Positions 10,075-22,100 of a DNA stretch of 64,000 bases are shown here, piece after piece. Location of the stretch: the NCBI GenBank assembly GCA_035771165.1, contig JAWNZC010000028.1:390066-454065 (forward strand). Direction: 5' to 3'. The position numbers and the translations under genes were made by a program. Source of the DNA: Paragorgia papillata (Eukaryota; Cnidaria; Anthozoa; Scleralcyonacea; Coralliidae). The notes under the pieces are model-generated. The model did not search any database, was not told where the DNA came from, and worked only from the letters and a program-made list of their open reading frames with translations. Position 1 is the stretch's first letter, and each line of letters opens with the position of its first letter.

Positions 10075-10592
10075 TGTTAGACAGAGTAAAATAGTCTGGT
10101 GTTAGACAGAATAAAATAGTCCGGAGTATAGACGGAGTAAAATTGTCTGGTGTTAGACAGAGTAAAATAGTCTGGAGAAAAGACAGAGTAAAATAGTCTG
10201 GTGTTAGACAGAGTAAAATAGTCTGGAGTTAGAAGAGTAAAATAGTCTGGTGTTAGACAGAGTAAAATAGTCCGGAGTATAGACAGAGTAAAATAGTCTG
10301 GTGTTAGACAGAGTAAAATAGTCTGGAGAAAAGACAGAGTAAAATAGTCTGGTGTTAGACAGAGTAAAATAGTCTGGAGTTAGAAGAGTAAAATAGTCTG
10401 GTGTTAGACAGAGTAAAAATAGTGTGGTGTTAGACAGAGTAAAATAGTCTGGTGTTAGACAGAGTAAAATAGTCTGGTGTTAGACAGAGTAAAATAGTCT
10501 GGTGTTAGACAAAGTAAAATAATCTGGTGTTAAACACAGTAAAATAGTCTGGCGTTAGACAAAGTAAAATAATCTGGCGTTAGACAGAATAA
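10075..10592 (+). repeat. 25-bp minisatellite, about 20 copies
   Basis: The same 25-bp family, here with a higher-order unit: normal repeats alternate with variants carrying GGAGTATAGAC and GGAGAAAAGAC, and the block of roughly 120 bp is itself repeated twice. The last units are diverged. A headless SINE body follows (10,600-10,790). Confidence 0.9.
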
Positions 10593-11270
10593 AATATTAA
10601 GGGGTCGTTTTTGGCAGATTAGAATTTCAGCTTGGTCGCTGGTGAGAAGAGTAACTTCTTGTTTGACTTACCAAATACCACAGCCGTTTCTTCCGAATCG
10701 TCTGGCGTTAGCCAGAATAAAATACTAAAGACCAATAACACTGGACTAACGAGTTTATGAGTTTTTAGTTAGTTTAGTTTAGTTTATCCAATACGCATGA
10801 CCTAGAAGAGAACGAGGGGAATCTAACAGGATTTGATGCATTTCCTCTTCAACGAGGCTTGCCAAAACGGAATGACGCAGTGTAGTTTAGTATAAAGTTA
10901 AATTTAACCAAAAAATTACAAATGTTGCAAAATTATAATACAAATCTCTTCAAACACCTCTGATATCCGCCTTACAAATGTATAGAGCGTTTTCATCTGA
11001 CGTCACGGCGGCCATATCGGCCATATACACGTTCATATGCGTCTAGAAGCTACTAGATTAGCGTTGTCGATCCTCAGGGACGCCGGAACTGGGGGCAGGA
11101 GGGGCAAGGGGGGCTGAAGTGCCCTTTTAATTTGAATACAAAACTTTTTAAATACTTCAATCACGTGTTTTTATCGCATATTTAGAGATACATGAAGATC
11201 AAATATTGTCTAAAACCTATGTTAAAGCATTCAACTAAAGATTGGAATACCTTTTGGCAAGTGCTTGCCC

Positions 11271-12236
11271 TTTTATTAGAGAGCTTAAGCATATTAGGCG
11301 TTTTTGAGACACGGACGGTGACCGGAAGAACAGGAATACAATACAGAACTACTGAACCGCGTATTCTTTGAAAAGACTTTTTCAGTACCCAAAACAAAGG
11401 CTATGAATAATCACATATCTAAACTGTTAGCTTATAAGCTTAAATTTCATCTTTATATAAAAATACAGATCTTGTATATATTTATATTGTAATGTAATGA
11501 AATTATCCCCCTTAAAATACAAGTTTTCTACTTTAAAAGCATGTCTATTGTGGTAAAACAACGATGACAGGCCTCAACGTTCTAGATGTTCCTGTCGTCT
11601 CAAGAACGTGAAAATGCTCTCAATGACGTCTTGTGTAGAACGACGACGGTGTTACTTTGCTCTTGGTATTTTAAATTGCTCATTATCATTGTTTTGAATG
11701 AAAAATGCTATTGAATTCAATCGCCGTCCGTGGTTCTAAAACGCCTGTATGCTTAAGCTCTCTATTAGAGAGCTTAAGCATATTAGGCGTTTTTGAGACA
11801 CGGACGGTGACCGGAAGAACAGGAATACAATACAGAACTACTGAACCGCGTATTCTTTGAAAAGACTTTTTTACCCAAAACAAAGGCTATGAATAATCAC
11901 ATATCTAAACTGTTAGCTTATAAGCTTAAATTTCATCTTTATATAAAAATACAGATCTTGTATATATTTATATTGTAATGTAATGAAATTATCCCCCTTA
12001 AAATACAAGTTTTCTACTTTAAAAGTATGTCTATTGTAGTAAAACAACGATGACAGGCCTCAACGTTCTAGATGTTCCCGTCGTCTCAAGAACATGAAAA
12101 TGCTCTCAATGACGTCTTGTGTAGAACCGCGACGGTGCTCACTTTGCTCTTGGAATTTTAAATTGCTCATTATCATTGTTTTGAATGAAAAATGCTATTG
12201 AATTCAATCGCCGTCCGTGGCTCTAAAACGCCTGTA
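11271..12236. mobile_element. Two tandem copies of a roughly 480-bp inverted-repeat element
   Basis: Copy one (about 11,271-11,760) and copy two (about 11,764-12,236) are nearly identical. Each starts with a stretch containing AGGCGTTTTTGAGACACGG and ends with a diverged inverse (CCGTCCGTGG, CTAAAACGCCT). The minus-strand 65-71-codon frames here are the same sequence in both copies and show no protein signature. The tandem arrangement suggests unequal exchange or insertion of one copy beside another. Confidence 0.6.
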
Positions 12237-12287
12237 ACTAAGACCCATATATTTTCGAAATAAATGTTCTTAACTTGTTTTTAGACG

Positions 12288-13747
12288 GCCGGCCAACCTC
12301 GATAAAAGTGTCTCAAAATTAAAACACCGTTGATGGCATTTTTTGTTACAAGCAGGCAACCATGCTAAATCGTATCGGATAGTGTATACTTTGAAGGTGA
12401 GGGGTGTTGGCAGCCGTAATTATTAATTTATATACTAAAATTTCAGTAGAGCTTTTTGAAAGCACAATGTGATAGATGGGATATCTGTAAAGTGCTGCCT
12501 ATTTCACTGATCTCGAAATAAAACTCGATAGTGCAATCTATTGTCCACTGGTTCATAAAATGAAGCCAGCTAAACAAAAGAAATCCGTAATTACTAAGGG
12601 ACCAAACATGCTGAAAAATGTCTTTGTCTTCTTAAAACGTCTTCTGTACCAAAAAAGACTATTGAACTATATTTTTGTTCAAAGATTCAGCATCTCATTC
12701 AACAAAATGTTTATATCGGTGCCAGAATACGCTAGAAAGACCATCACTTGGTCCCTTAGCAATTGGTGACTTCCAGCTTCATTTTGTAAACAATAGATGC
12801 TTAATCCAGTTTTATTTCGAGATCAGTGGCCTATTTACGTTTGTGTTTTATTTGAATTAGCTAAATTCAGAATGCTATCCAATCAGCGTGCCTCTAGTTT
12901 TGCTTAACCTAATTCGCATAACTCACAATCATTACTATAGAACAAAAGCTCAGCTTTATGACAGTAGATAGATGGCGGTATCGGCAAATTACCAAAATAA
13001 AACGAAGTAATTTACGAATATGAGACTTTACTGTAGCTACCAGATCTAATACATTTCTGATTCTTGGCAAGCTTACCTTTTTGTGGCCTTTCTTTTTTTT
13101 AAGTATAGATCGTTTTCATCTGACGTCACGGCGGCCATATTGGTGTACCAAAACAATGAAATGGCGGCAATATTGGTGTACGGTATGGGAATTAGCTCTT
13201 TCTTATTCAAATATTTCGTATTGTTTCACCACCCCCATGGGGCCACCGATCACGTGAGTGAAAACGATCTATTGCTCATAATTCCTTAGACATTTAACCC
13301 ACCGGTTCAACAGTACTATCTTGTGATACACGGAAGGCAACCGGCCTAGTCATCTTGATCAATGTCTGAGCTACATTTCTATGCTGCATGGTTGCCTGCT
13401 TGTAACAAAAAGTTTTCAGATTGTTGTGGCTGTTCTTCTAAGTGTTAATATTTAGGCGAATTTGCGCCATGTTTCTTGTTTGTTTATAATTGTGAGCTAC
13501 GCTGATGATAGCATTCTGAATTTGTAATTCAAATAATACACAAAGGTAAATAGGCATCGCTTTACAGATATCCCATCCATCACATTGTGCTTTCAAAAAG
13601 CTCGAAATTTTAGTATATAAATCAATAATCACGACTGCCAACACCCCGCACCTTCAAAGTATACACTATCCGATATGATTTAGCATGGTTGCCTGCTTGT
13701 AACAAAAAATGCCATCAAAAGTAATATTTTGAAGTCTTGGCCAGCCC
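12288..13747. mobile_element. Non-autonomous element with roughly 200-bp inverted arms
   Basis: The left arm contains TGTTACAAGCAGGCAACCAT and GATAGTGTATACTTTGAAGG; the right arm (about 13,540-13,740) carries both in reverse complement. A further partial copy of the arm word lies at 13,385-13,415. The element interrupts sequence that is continuous at 6.81-6.84 kb in the paralogous block. A 169-bp MITE is nested at 13,104-13,272. No transposase frame is visible. Confidence 0.6.
13104..13272. mobile_element. MITE copy nested in the inverted-repeat element
   Basis: Near-identical to the MITE at 5928-6098, with the same ends and the paired GGCGGCCATATTGGTG words. The copy is intact at both ends. 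Confidence 0.7.
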
Positions 13748-14600
13748 TCTATTCTACTTAATTTCTATTTGTTCATGCTTACGTCTTTCTGACTTCCGAG
13801 TCGAGTTTCAACTATACACTTGACGAGTTGCACTTACGGTCAATCATAACCTCTTTATACTAAAAATAAGGAAAGGCTGGTAACTTTCATGGAGAATATT
13901 TCAGGCGACCCTCATTTAAAGCTCCGTAAAATACACGAAAAAAGCTCGATCTCGTGAAAATTGCCATCAGTACATTCTTCAAGAACTTGGCTTTCCGTTC
14001 ATTGCTCTTTTATCTTCAGTCCTTGAAGCTGAACTGAAACGTTTATATACAAACCGTCTTTGGCTTTACAAAAGCTCTCGCCGTATGCGTACTACGAACG
14101 GCCAGTGTCACCTCAGTTTGTATGAACGTTTCTCGAGCTGCGAAAACAAACGTTTGGGTCGAAAGAGCCGGCAATGAACCCGCGAAAACCAAGTTCTTAA
14201 CAAATGTATACTGATGGCAACTTTGGCGAGATCGAGCGGTTTTTGTGGATTTTACCAGATTTTAAGGAGCTTCAAGTGAGGGCCGTCTGAAATATTAGAG
14301 AGCTTATTAAAGCAATACTCTATTTAACAATTAGTCACCGAAGTCGAGGTGATTATCGTTGAATATATAAACGATAATCACTGAGACTGAGGTGACTAAT
14401 TGTTTTAGTAAAATTTCAGGCAAGAAGAATAACCAAGAAATTTACTGAAACAGACGTCTTTAACTGTCGTAGTTTTATGATGTAAATTCAACCCTGCGAA
14501 GTTTTCTTCACGCTTTGACAACTGTCGAAGACCTTCAGTTCCACATACGATTAAAATTGACCCAAAATTCAAATAATTTTATGACTAAACACTTTCTCAC

Positions 14601-16244
14601 CTTCAAATAGTTCCAACTTAGAGCTTTTCTGTGTATACAGTCTCTATCTGTTGAGTTTTTTTGACGATTTGTTAGATTTAAAAGAATAGTCGCTGCAATC
14701 GCCATTTTGAAAAATAATTACACCATTGATTAGACACCATCCGTCAAAATGATGATTCCGACAATTTCCGACAATAATTTCTAGTATAGTTACCTCGCGC
14801 GATATCGCGAAATAGGCGGTTCAGCTCGACCAATCAGAGGACGAGAAATTCAATAGTTACTTCTAAAATTTTACTAAAAGGTTTTTATAGATCGATGTTG
14901 AAAAACAACTTTTAAGTATTCAATACTACGTATACTGGTAAATGATTCGTGGTTTCTGCTAGATACTGAACTTTACATTGCCGCGTCGTCCTAGTTTGCT
15001 TAAGCTCCCTAATCATTCTCTATGAAAGTCATCAGGTATAATGCGGTTAATTGACCATGGGTGGAATTCGCCGAAATTATATATAGTTCAAACTCGACTT
15101 GGAAAGTCACAAGCATGAACAAATACAAAGCAGAAACAAAATAAGAACAACATACGCAGCCCATCACCCAAAGCAAATGACAACACTGTTCGCGTGCAAG
15201 ACTCGGCCACTTGAACTTTGAAGGAAGTATCCCAGTAGCTTTTCCACACGAAGAGGAAGACAGCTGAGTCGGCGATAGATCAGCGGCTTCACGCACAAGA
15301 GTTGATCAAAATAAAAAACACATACTCCAGGAGGAGAGAATATACTATATTGACTGTTATGTAAATCTGCTAGTGGGTCTTGTTAGAGTATATTAAGTTT
15401 AGTAGTAAACATGGTTACTGATCATGTTTAAGGTTTTGTTTTGTTTGTTTGTTTGTTATTGGACTAGGTTGGGGTTGGGTTTTTTTGGGTGGGGGGTGGG
15501 GGGGCTAGTGGGGGTGTGAGGGTGGGTGGGTTAGGTGATTATTAAATTCAGGGCCTTTTGGTCATGAGTTCTGAGATAAAACGAAACAGTCAGAAATGTG
15601 TTGTATTTTAACTACTTTTTATGACATTTTATGATGACGTTCGGTCTTCTTAAAAATCACTCCTCAGAATGGAGGAAATGTGGTATTTCCGAGACTTTAA
15701 ATTTCAAAATTTTCCGAAGAGCATGCTCCTATCCCCCACCCTAGAAGAGTCCCTTTTAGTAAACGGGCACCCCACAAAAATAAGAGTGTAATTTTAGAAC
15801 TGCCCATTTTATAATTTAGAATTTTCCCTTTTTTTTACTCAGAACGGCTCATTTTGGAAAATCGGGGATGCCTTAGAATGACCCCTGCTAGAGTTCCAGT
15901 AAGAGCCGTCCCTCATTGATCACGTGTTACTACGGCAGGAGGAAACTGGAGTACGCGGAGAAAATCTGTAGTGTTTTACAGCGTCAAAATGAAAACACTC
16001 TTCTCAAATGCGGCCTAGATGGCGTTTTAATGAAATAAATGCACCGAACAAATATCAAACCGTTGCCGGGTTGCGGAAGTGAGAAAGCACATGCGCCAAC
16101 CAGTTGCCAAACACACGTGCAATTTTTCATTGTAATTGTGAAAACAATAATTAAATTAAATGTACCAAGAAAAACCACGCATTTGTGACTTCCAGAACTT
16201 TTTATTCTGATATCGAAGAATGTCTAGGTTAACACTTTCATAGT
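14601..16244. other. Non-coding 3' flank of gene F
   Basis: No gene is seen. A G/T-rich tract at about 15,430-15,535 has several runs of four or more G on the plus strand and could form G-quadruplex structure. Around 15,640-15,900 is a decayed repeat fragment sharing words (GGAGGAAATG, TTTCC, AAATTTTCC) with 9.79, 25.7 and 43.9 kb. The open frame at 15,009-15,296 minus has no recognisable domain. Confidence 0.5.
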
Positions 16245-19069
16245 TTAATCCGAGCCACAATATCTCAAATGACAGTTAGGAACACTAGTAAGTTTGTAGA
16301 TATAAAAATATCCACAATTTAAAACCTCGATACTGGTTGACCAGTTGCAACAATTCCCGATCCAGTTGAAACACACTGTGCGAGTGACTTTGCCATCACT
16401 GACAGTTGGGTGATTGCCATTTATCCATCCAGGAGCATGGGTTCCACATCGCCGTTCAGGTACGCACGTCGTAGGCATCCTGGTCCCAGCCTTACCTCCA
16501 AACCTGTACCATCCAGGGGAAAGACCTCGGTCACACAAAAGAGTGCCAGAAGTATTCAGTTTAACGTTCCGATTAGCATCCTTAAGCCAGGAGTAGCTAA
16601 AACATTCTGGGTAAGGAGGTATACCTTAAAAAAAAGAGGTGCATTACAAATTGCAATGAAGAAAAACATATCTTCTGCAACTCGGTGCAGTGGCAGAGTT
16701 TTCTTAGACTGAAGATTAGGATCAAAAACCAAGACCAGCGGACAACTTGAAAAAGTATAGTATAAATCATATTGCGAAAAATAATGCCATCTTGAAAACC
16801 CAAGATATGAGTTAAAACAAGTGGAACTATTGTGAAATATTAGTATTTCGACTAGGGGTGTTGATGGCACAGTGGTTAGTGCACGTGCCTTTCACCTCTG
16901 CGACCTGGGTTCGATTCCTGCACGGTGCAGTTATCTGATTAAAAAAAAATTTCACTCTGGCCGCATGTGAGAAGAGTGCTTCCAGTTTGACTCTACCAAA
17001 CATCGCAGGTTTCCTCCGGGTACTCCGGTTTCCTCCTGTAGTAACACTGGACCAATGAGGGTGGGCTCTTACTGGACCTCTGAGGATAACAGTTTAGATA
17101 TAACTGATAGAGTTATCCAGTATGAATAAGGTTAGTTTTTAGTTTATTTCAAGTCATCTTTTCCACTTGTTTTAACTCATAACTTGAGTTTTCAGGATAG
17201 CATTAATTTTGGAATATGTTTTGGTGCTATAAATATTAGGATCAATCAATCCAAATATCTTACGTCGGTGTTGTTAATTACAACAACCTATTTTAAAATA
17301 TATAGAATATCCTATTTAGCAGTGGTAAATTTAAATTCTTGCGGATACGATATACCATGTTAAAAATTATCTATTTAGTTTGTCCTGTGATGCTCAGTAC
17401 ATTATCATGCAAAACTTGCAAACTGAAAGATTTGCTAAATAAGGCATTTGCTAATTTATGAACTAAATTTTCTAAATGAAGAATTTGCCAAATAAAGAAT
17501 TAAATTTTCTAAATATAGAACTTGCCAAATAAAGAATTTTTTAATGGTTTTATCGAATATTCTATTGTTATATAGTCTATAGACAAGTTGTAAAATAGAA
17601 TTTCTGTAAATGAATTATTGAAAATTGAGGATTAGTATTGGCAAAACACGCCCCAAAGCATATACAGGCAAAGAGAGTTGTAACTAAATGGAATTATATA
17701 ACACTAAACCAGAGAGGTAAATTTGAATGTTTTGGCCAACATGTTTTTCGGTATAAGTTCTTCGCAAGACGTCGAGATGATTTTTCCAGTGATGTTTCAG
17801 CATTTGTCGATATCAGCCTAATATTTATGATATTCCAAATTTCTACCCAGAGCCTTTTTTTACTAGAAGATTTCCTGGGTATGAGGTGGGCGATATTCTT
17901 CTTTCAAGATGTCATTTTTGGTTGCTGCATTTTGGATGTGCGAATGCCATCATGATGGTTAAAACATGACATAGAAGTAGGTAAAATTTGTTAGCTTATT
18001 GTCTATTTTTTTAAAAGTAGATAGATAATGGGTTTCTGTATTTGGAGTTCCTGACATAGAATTTTTGCCAAGTTGCTTGTATTTTTTACACATTTCTCAA
18101 GTTCCACATTCCAAGACATTCCAAGCAATCAAATTAAAAACATTACTTTGAACATGATATAAACGTTATACCAAACTACGTCGTTGGAGTTCTTTAGAAA
18201 TAGCATTGGCCCAGCCTGCACTTTAGAAACAATAAACAAATAATATATATATATATATAAGTGAGTTATGGTTCACGAAATGTTAGAGAGTGCTCAATAC
18301 CATATATAGATAGAGCAAAATACAAAGTATAAAGTATAGTTTTACCTTAAAGTCTTCGCTACCACAGGTTTCACCCTAAACGGGATCATCAGGCGACTGA
18401 AAAATATCGGTTAGTGGGCTGCTTAAATGCGTTAGTTGGGGCGTGGGTGTGGGCGTCGAAACGTCCGGCGGATTCATTTGGAGCGTGGGTGTGGGCGTCG
18501 AAACGATGTTTGGACGAAAAACTTTTCATCATGAAGGCAGACAAACAACTCTTACTAACCAAAAGATCAGAAATAGTTTCGACGCGTCGGCACAAAAAAA
18601 AATAAATAATTCGGATCAACAACCTAAACAATCAAAGGAATGCGCGCATCGTTTCGACGCCCACACCCACGCCCCAACTAACGCATTTAAGCAGCCCACT
18701 AACCGATATTTTTCAGTCGCCTGATGATCCCGTTTAGGGTGAAACCTCTGGTAGCGAAGACTTTAAGGTAAAACTATACTTTATACTTTGTATATATATA
18801 TATATATAAGTGAGTTTTGTTTCACGAATTGTTAGAGAGTGCTCAATATCATATATATACTTTGTATATAAGTGAGTTATGGTTCACGAAATGTTAGAGA
18901 GTGCTCAATACCATATATAGATAGAGCAAAATACAAAGTATAAAGTATAGTTTTACCTTAAAGTCTTCGCTACCAGAGGTTTCACCCTAAACGGGATGAT
19001 CCCGTTTAGGGTGAAACCTCTGGTAGCGAAGACTTTAAGGTAAAACTATACTTTATACTTTGTATACTT

Positions 19070-19111
<42 letters not shown>

Positions 19112-22100
19112 TCGATAAATAAAACTTACCCAAAGATTTGTTAAGATAATTTAACTGTTTCTTCAGTTGGCCAAGTTTTAGGTTTATCTAAATAACAATA
19201 ATCATAAAGATGTATGGATAATTTAATCCGTGTGCGAGTTTTAAAAATCCATGCATGTATAACAACAAATCATCTTGTGTGATCGTTGTTGTGACAAACG
19301 TTTCCAAACTTTTATCTATAAAAACTTAATTTTCTATTTTTTGTTATTATATACAGGCAATGTGGTTTTTTTTTGTTTTAAGATGTCCTGTTCTTTCGGG
19401 AAATATAAAGAAAATATGCCAAGTTAAAGGACTTTAAAAAGTTACGTGAAAGCCCAAAAACCACTAAAGGCAACGACCAAAGCTCAAAGACCAAAAACCA
19501 ACGACTAAAGCCCACAGCCTAAAAACCAAACATCAAATCTCCAAAGCCTACAGTTAGGATCAGATTCCCCCCTCAGGACCAGATGCCCCCGTTCGGAAAT
19601 GCTTCAAAAGACTTAGTAAAACATCACAGATTGAGTTATTTTACTAACACCAGATTATTTAACTCTGTCTTACGCTGGACAATCTTGCTCGTCAAGTGGA
19701 AACCTCGTAAAAAATCCAAATAAAAGGTTATAGACGGTGTTTTCATTGTAGTCCTTAAATATACCTTTTTCTCTTGGGCGATCACATTCCAGGTTTTGTT
19801 TGCCCTTATATAGAGTTCTTTACTGTCTTTGCGGTATACCAATAAACCATCAGCAGGTGGAACCTTTTTGGCAGTAATGCCATCCGGTACAACGACAGTC
19901 TGAGCAGGTTCGAATGTTTAAAATAAAACATAAAAATTTAGTAATTAGTCAAATTAATGGAGATATTAATATTTTGTAAGAATAAATATATTACTCTTGC
20001 ATGTATTTTGTCTATTTAACCATTTAATAAATTTTACAAACAATCCGAAATCATTTGCTGAAGTTTACGTTGCGAGTAAGTTTCCTAACTAAATGAGTGG
20101 TTACATTTAAAGTGCAAATGAAACGAAAATTAAGTCAGTCTTATTTGAAAGAACACTTAAAATTATAGAGTAACATCTCTTGCAGTTTTTCGTTTCCTCG
20201 CTTCGTTCTAAAGATATTTCAGTTTGTTTGATATGCAAATTAAACATTTTGAAGTCATGACGTGCATAATGAGTTATCGAAAAAAGTTATATAACTTTGC
20301 TATTTATTATCGAACCAAATTAATTCAAAGGAAGCATGTGGGCGTGTTTCTCCCAGAACACTAAACATGTAGATTTTCAGGTAATTATATTTGACAATAT
20401 CAAAGATATATAACTTTTTTCGATAACTCATTATGCACGTCATGACGTCAAAATGTTTAATTTGCATATCAAACAAACTGAAATATCTCAAGAACGAAGC
20501 AAGGAAACGAAAAACTGCAAAAGATGTTACTGTATCATTTTAAGTGTTCTTCAAATAAGACTGACTTAATTTTCGTTTCATAGGCACTTTAAAACAAGCC
20601 TTTTCTAGTACAAAATTTAAAGTAGCAAAGCTTGGTCAGACGGCAGAGTGAAGTTGTTTACGGTTTCTATTTTTGCGTTTTTATTGTTTTTGGTATGTGT
20701 ACAGCGCAGATCAACGTGGCCGTGTCAAAGGTGCTCCAGGCAGCCGCCATACGACACAGTTCAGACTACGGATTACAGCTAAGATGTTAGGTGCTGATTT
20801 TATGGAGGGAGGAAAACCGGAGAACCCGGCGAAAAACCCTCGAAGGACAGGAGAGATCAACTACAACTCTACTCACACGAGTTCCAAGCTCGACAACGGA
20901 GTCATTCCCAAGCGGTCACCCATCCAAGTACTAACCCCGTCTAACCGGGCTTAACTATTGGTGAGAGGCAGCGCGCTAACAGCACACACCACCCCTTGAT
21001 TCCTTATTAAAGGGAAGCTTATTTGGGAAGGCTGAAGTAATTAATTCTGTTGAAATTTCCTTTTCAAAATATCAGCTTTCTTTGTGGAATATCAATGGTT
21101 ATAGCCAAACTATCTAACATGTTCCTGGCAAACTTTTGAAGCGATTGGATGTTTTAGAGCAAATTTAGAGCCTTTCTGCTGAAACTGTCGGAGCTGGAGC
21201 TTTCTACTTTGTCTAATTTTACTATTGGTCAGAAGAGCAGCGTGTTCATAGATGTTCAATTGTTTATATCAGGCCTCTGAAAGGGGTTAAGCAACAAATA
21301 AACACAAAAAGATCAAAAGTAATCATATTTCAAATTTTCCTTCAAATTTCACCTTTAAAACGACCAATTTGAATGTTTTAAAAATAACAGTGTTATAAAC
21401 GCTGTTGTATACAAATTATATAGTAAGTTTAGCTATACTTACCCCATCATAAAAAAGAGCACGGTTCTTGCTACAGCGACCCTTAAATGAAAAACAAATA
21501 CCTTAGATATTTAAAACAGATTTTTTTTTATCCAAACCAAAACTTTAAAACTTAAATAAATGTGGAAATGAACGTTTTGTGGTTGAACTAGAAGTGAACC
21601 ACCTAATACGAGCAATTTCGCTAACCTTACTCGGTGTAGTACTGCCACCAACCAACTTGTACCATACCAACTTTCCATTATTCTTTGCAACTTCATACTC
21701 CATACATTTGTTCCAAGCTCTCTTAGGAAGGGTCGACCTCATCCAAAACCAAGTAAATACACTTCTTGTGATAGTTCCTCCATTTTGGGCTTGGCATTCG
21801 TCGGAGCAGTAATTTTGAGTACCACCTACAGGTCCATAACAACCACAACACTAAAAGACAATGAAATATGGATATAGCCATTACATCACCATTCGCCAAT
21901 TTTAGTAGTATATTATGTAAGAGAACTATAGTATATGACAGCTCACGTGTCCGTTATCGCATCCAACTGAGGCTGTTGAATCATGTTCAATCCCAGAAAT
22001 ATGTCCTTTTACGCTGTAACTATTAAAAAAAATAATTGCGTAATTACGGCAACATGACATGCAGACGTATTCACAATTTGCTTTACAGTTAAAATGCATG

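Larger units (their letters stand above)
8449..14600. repeat. Block B of the segmental duplication, enlarged by insertions
   Basis: Copy B of the 4.73-7.64 kb block. Relative to copy A it has a larger minisatellite interrupted at 9477-10,074 by unrelated sequence holding inverted minisatellite units, a truncated 171-bp MITE, an empty site for the TTAA MITE, a duplicated roughly 480-bp element (11.27-12.24 kb) and a roughly 1.45-kb inverted-repeat element (12.29-13.75 kb). The sequence after 13,755 again matches 6.83-7.64 kb. No credible gene is present. Confidence 0.6.
18258..18850. mobile_element. Foldback element with hammerhead-like motifs in both arms
   Basis: The left arm (about 18,321-18,464) and right arm (about 18,648-18,790) are near-perfect inverted copies of about 140 bp around a loop of about 180 bp. 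Outer flanks on both sides contain GTTAGAGAGTGCTCAAT and (TA)n runs. The left arm ends in a duplicated GGGCGTGGGTGTGGGCGTCG. Open frames here exist only because the arms are complementary. Each arm carries a hammerhead-like fold, in opposite orientation. It lies in a gene F intron. Confidence 0.75.

Noticed and set aside
16857..16930. Functional tRNA gene
   Set aside because: A and B boxes are present, but the acceptor stem does not pair and the sequence runs straight into a SINE body.
17638..17955. 105-codon plus-strand frame with hydrophobic stretches
   Set aside because: No domain, no flanking exons, antisense in a gene F intron; most likely chance in AT-rich DNA.
18389..18724. Overlapping frames sharing RFDAHTHAP
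   Set aside because: They are the two complementary arms of a foldback element.
19704..19764. Extension of the gene F trimerisation-like exon to a donor at about 19,704
   Set aside because: It would repair the phase to the D8C exon, but the donor is weak and the added residues do not look like the family; kept only as an alternative.
20880..20998. Genuine 5S rRNA gene
   Set aside because: Only the internal control region is recognisable; the 5' third and terminal stem are missing, and a SINE body follows.
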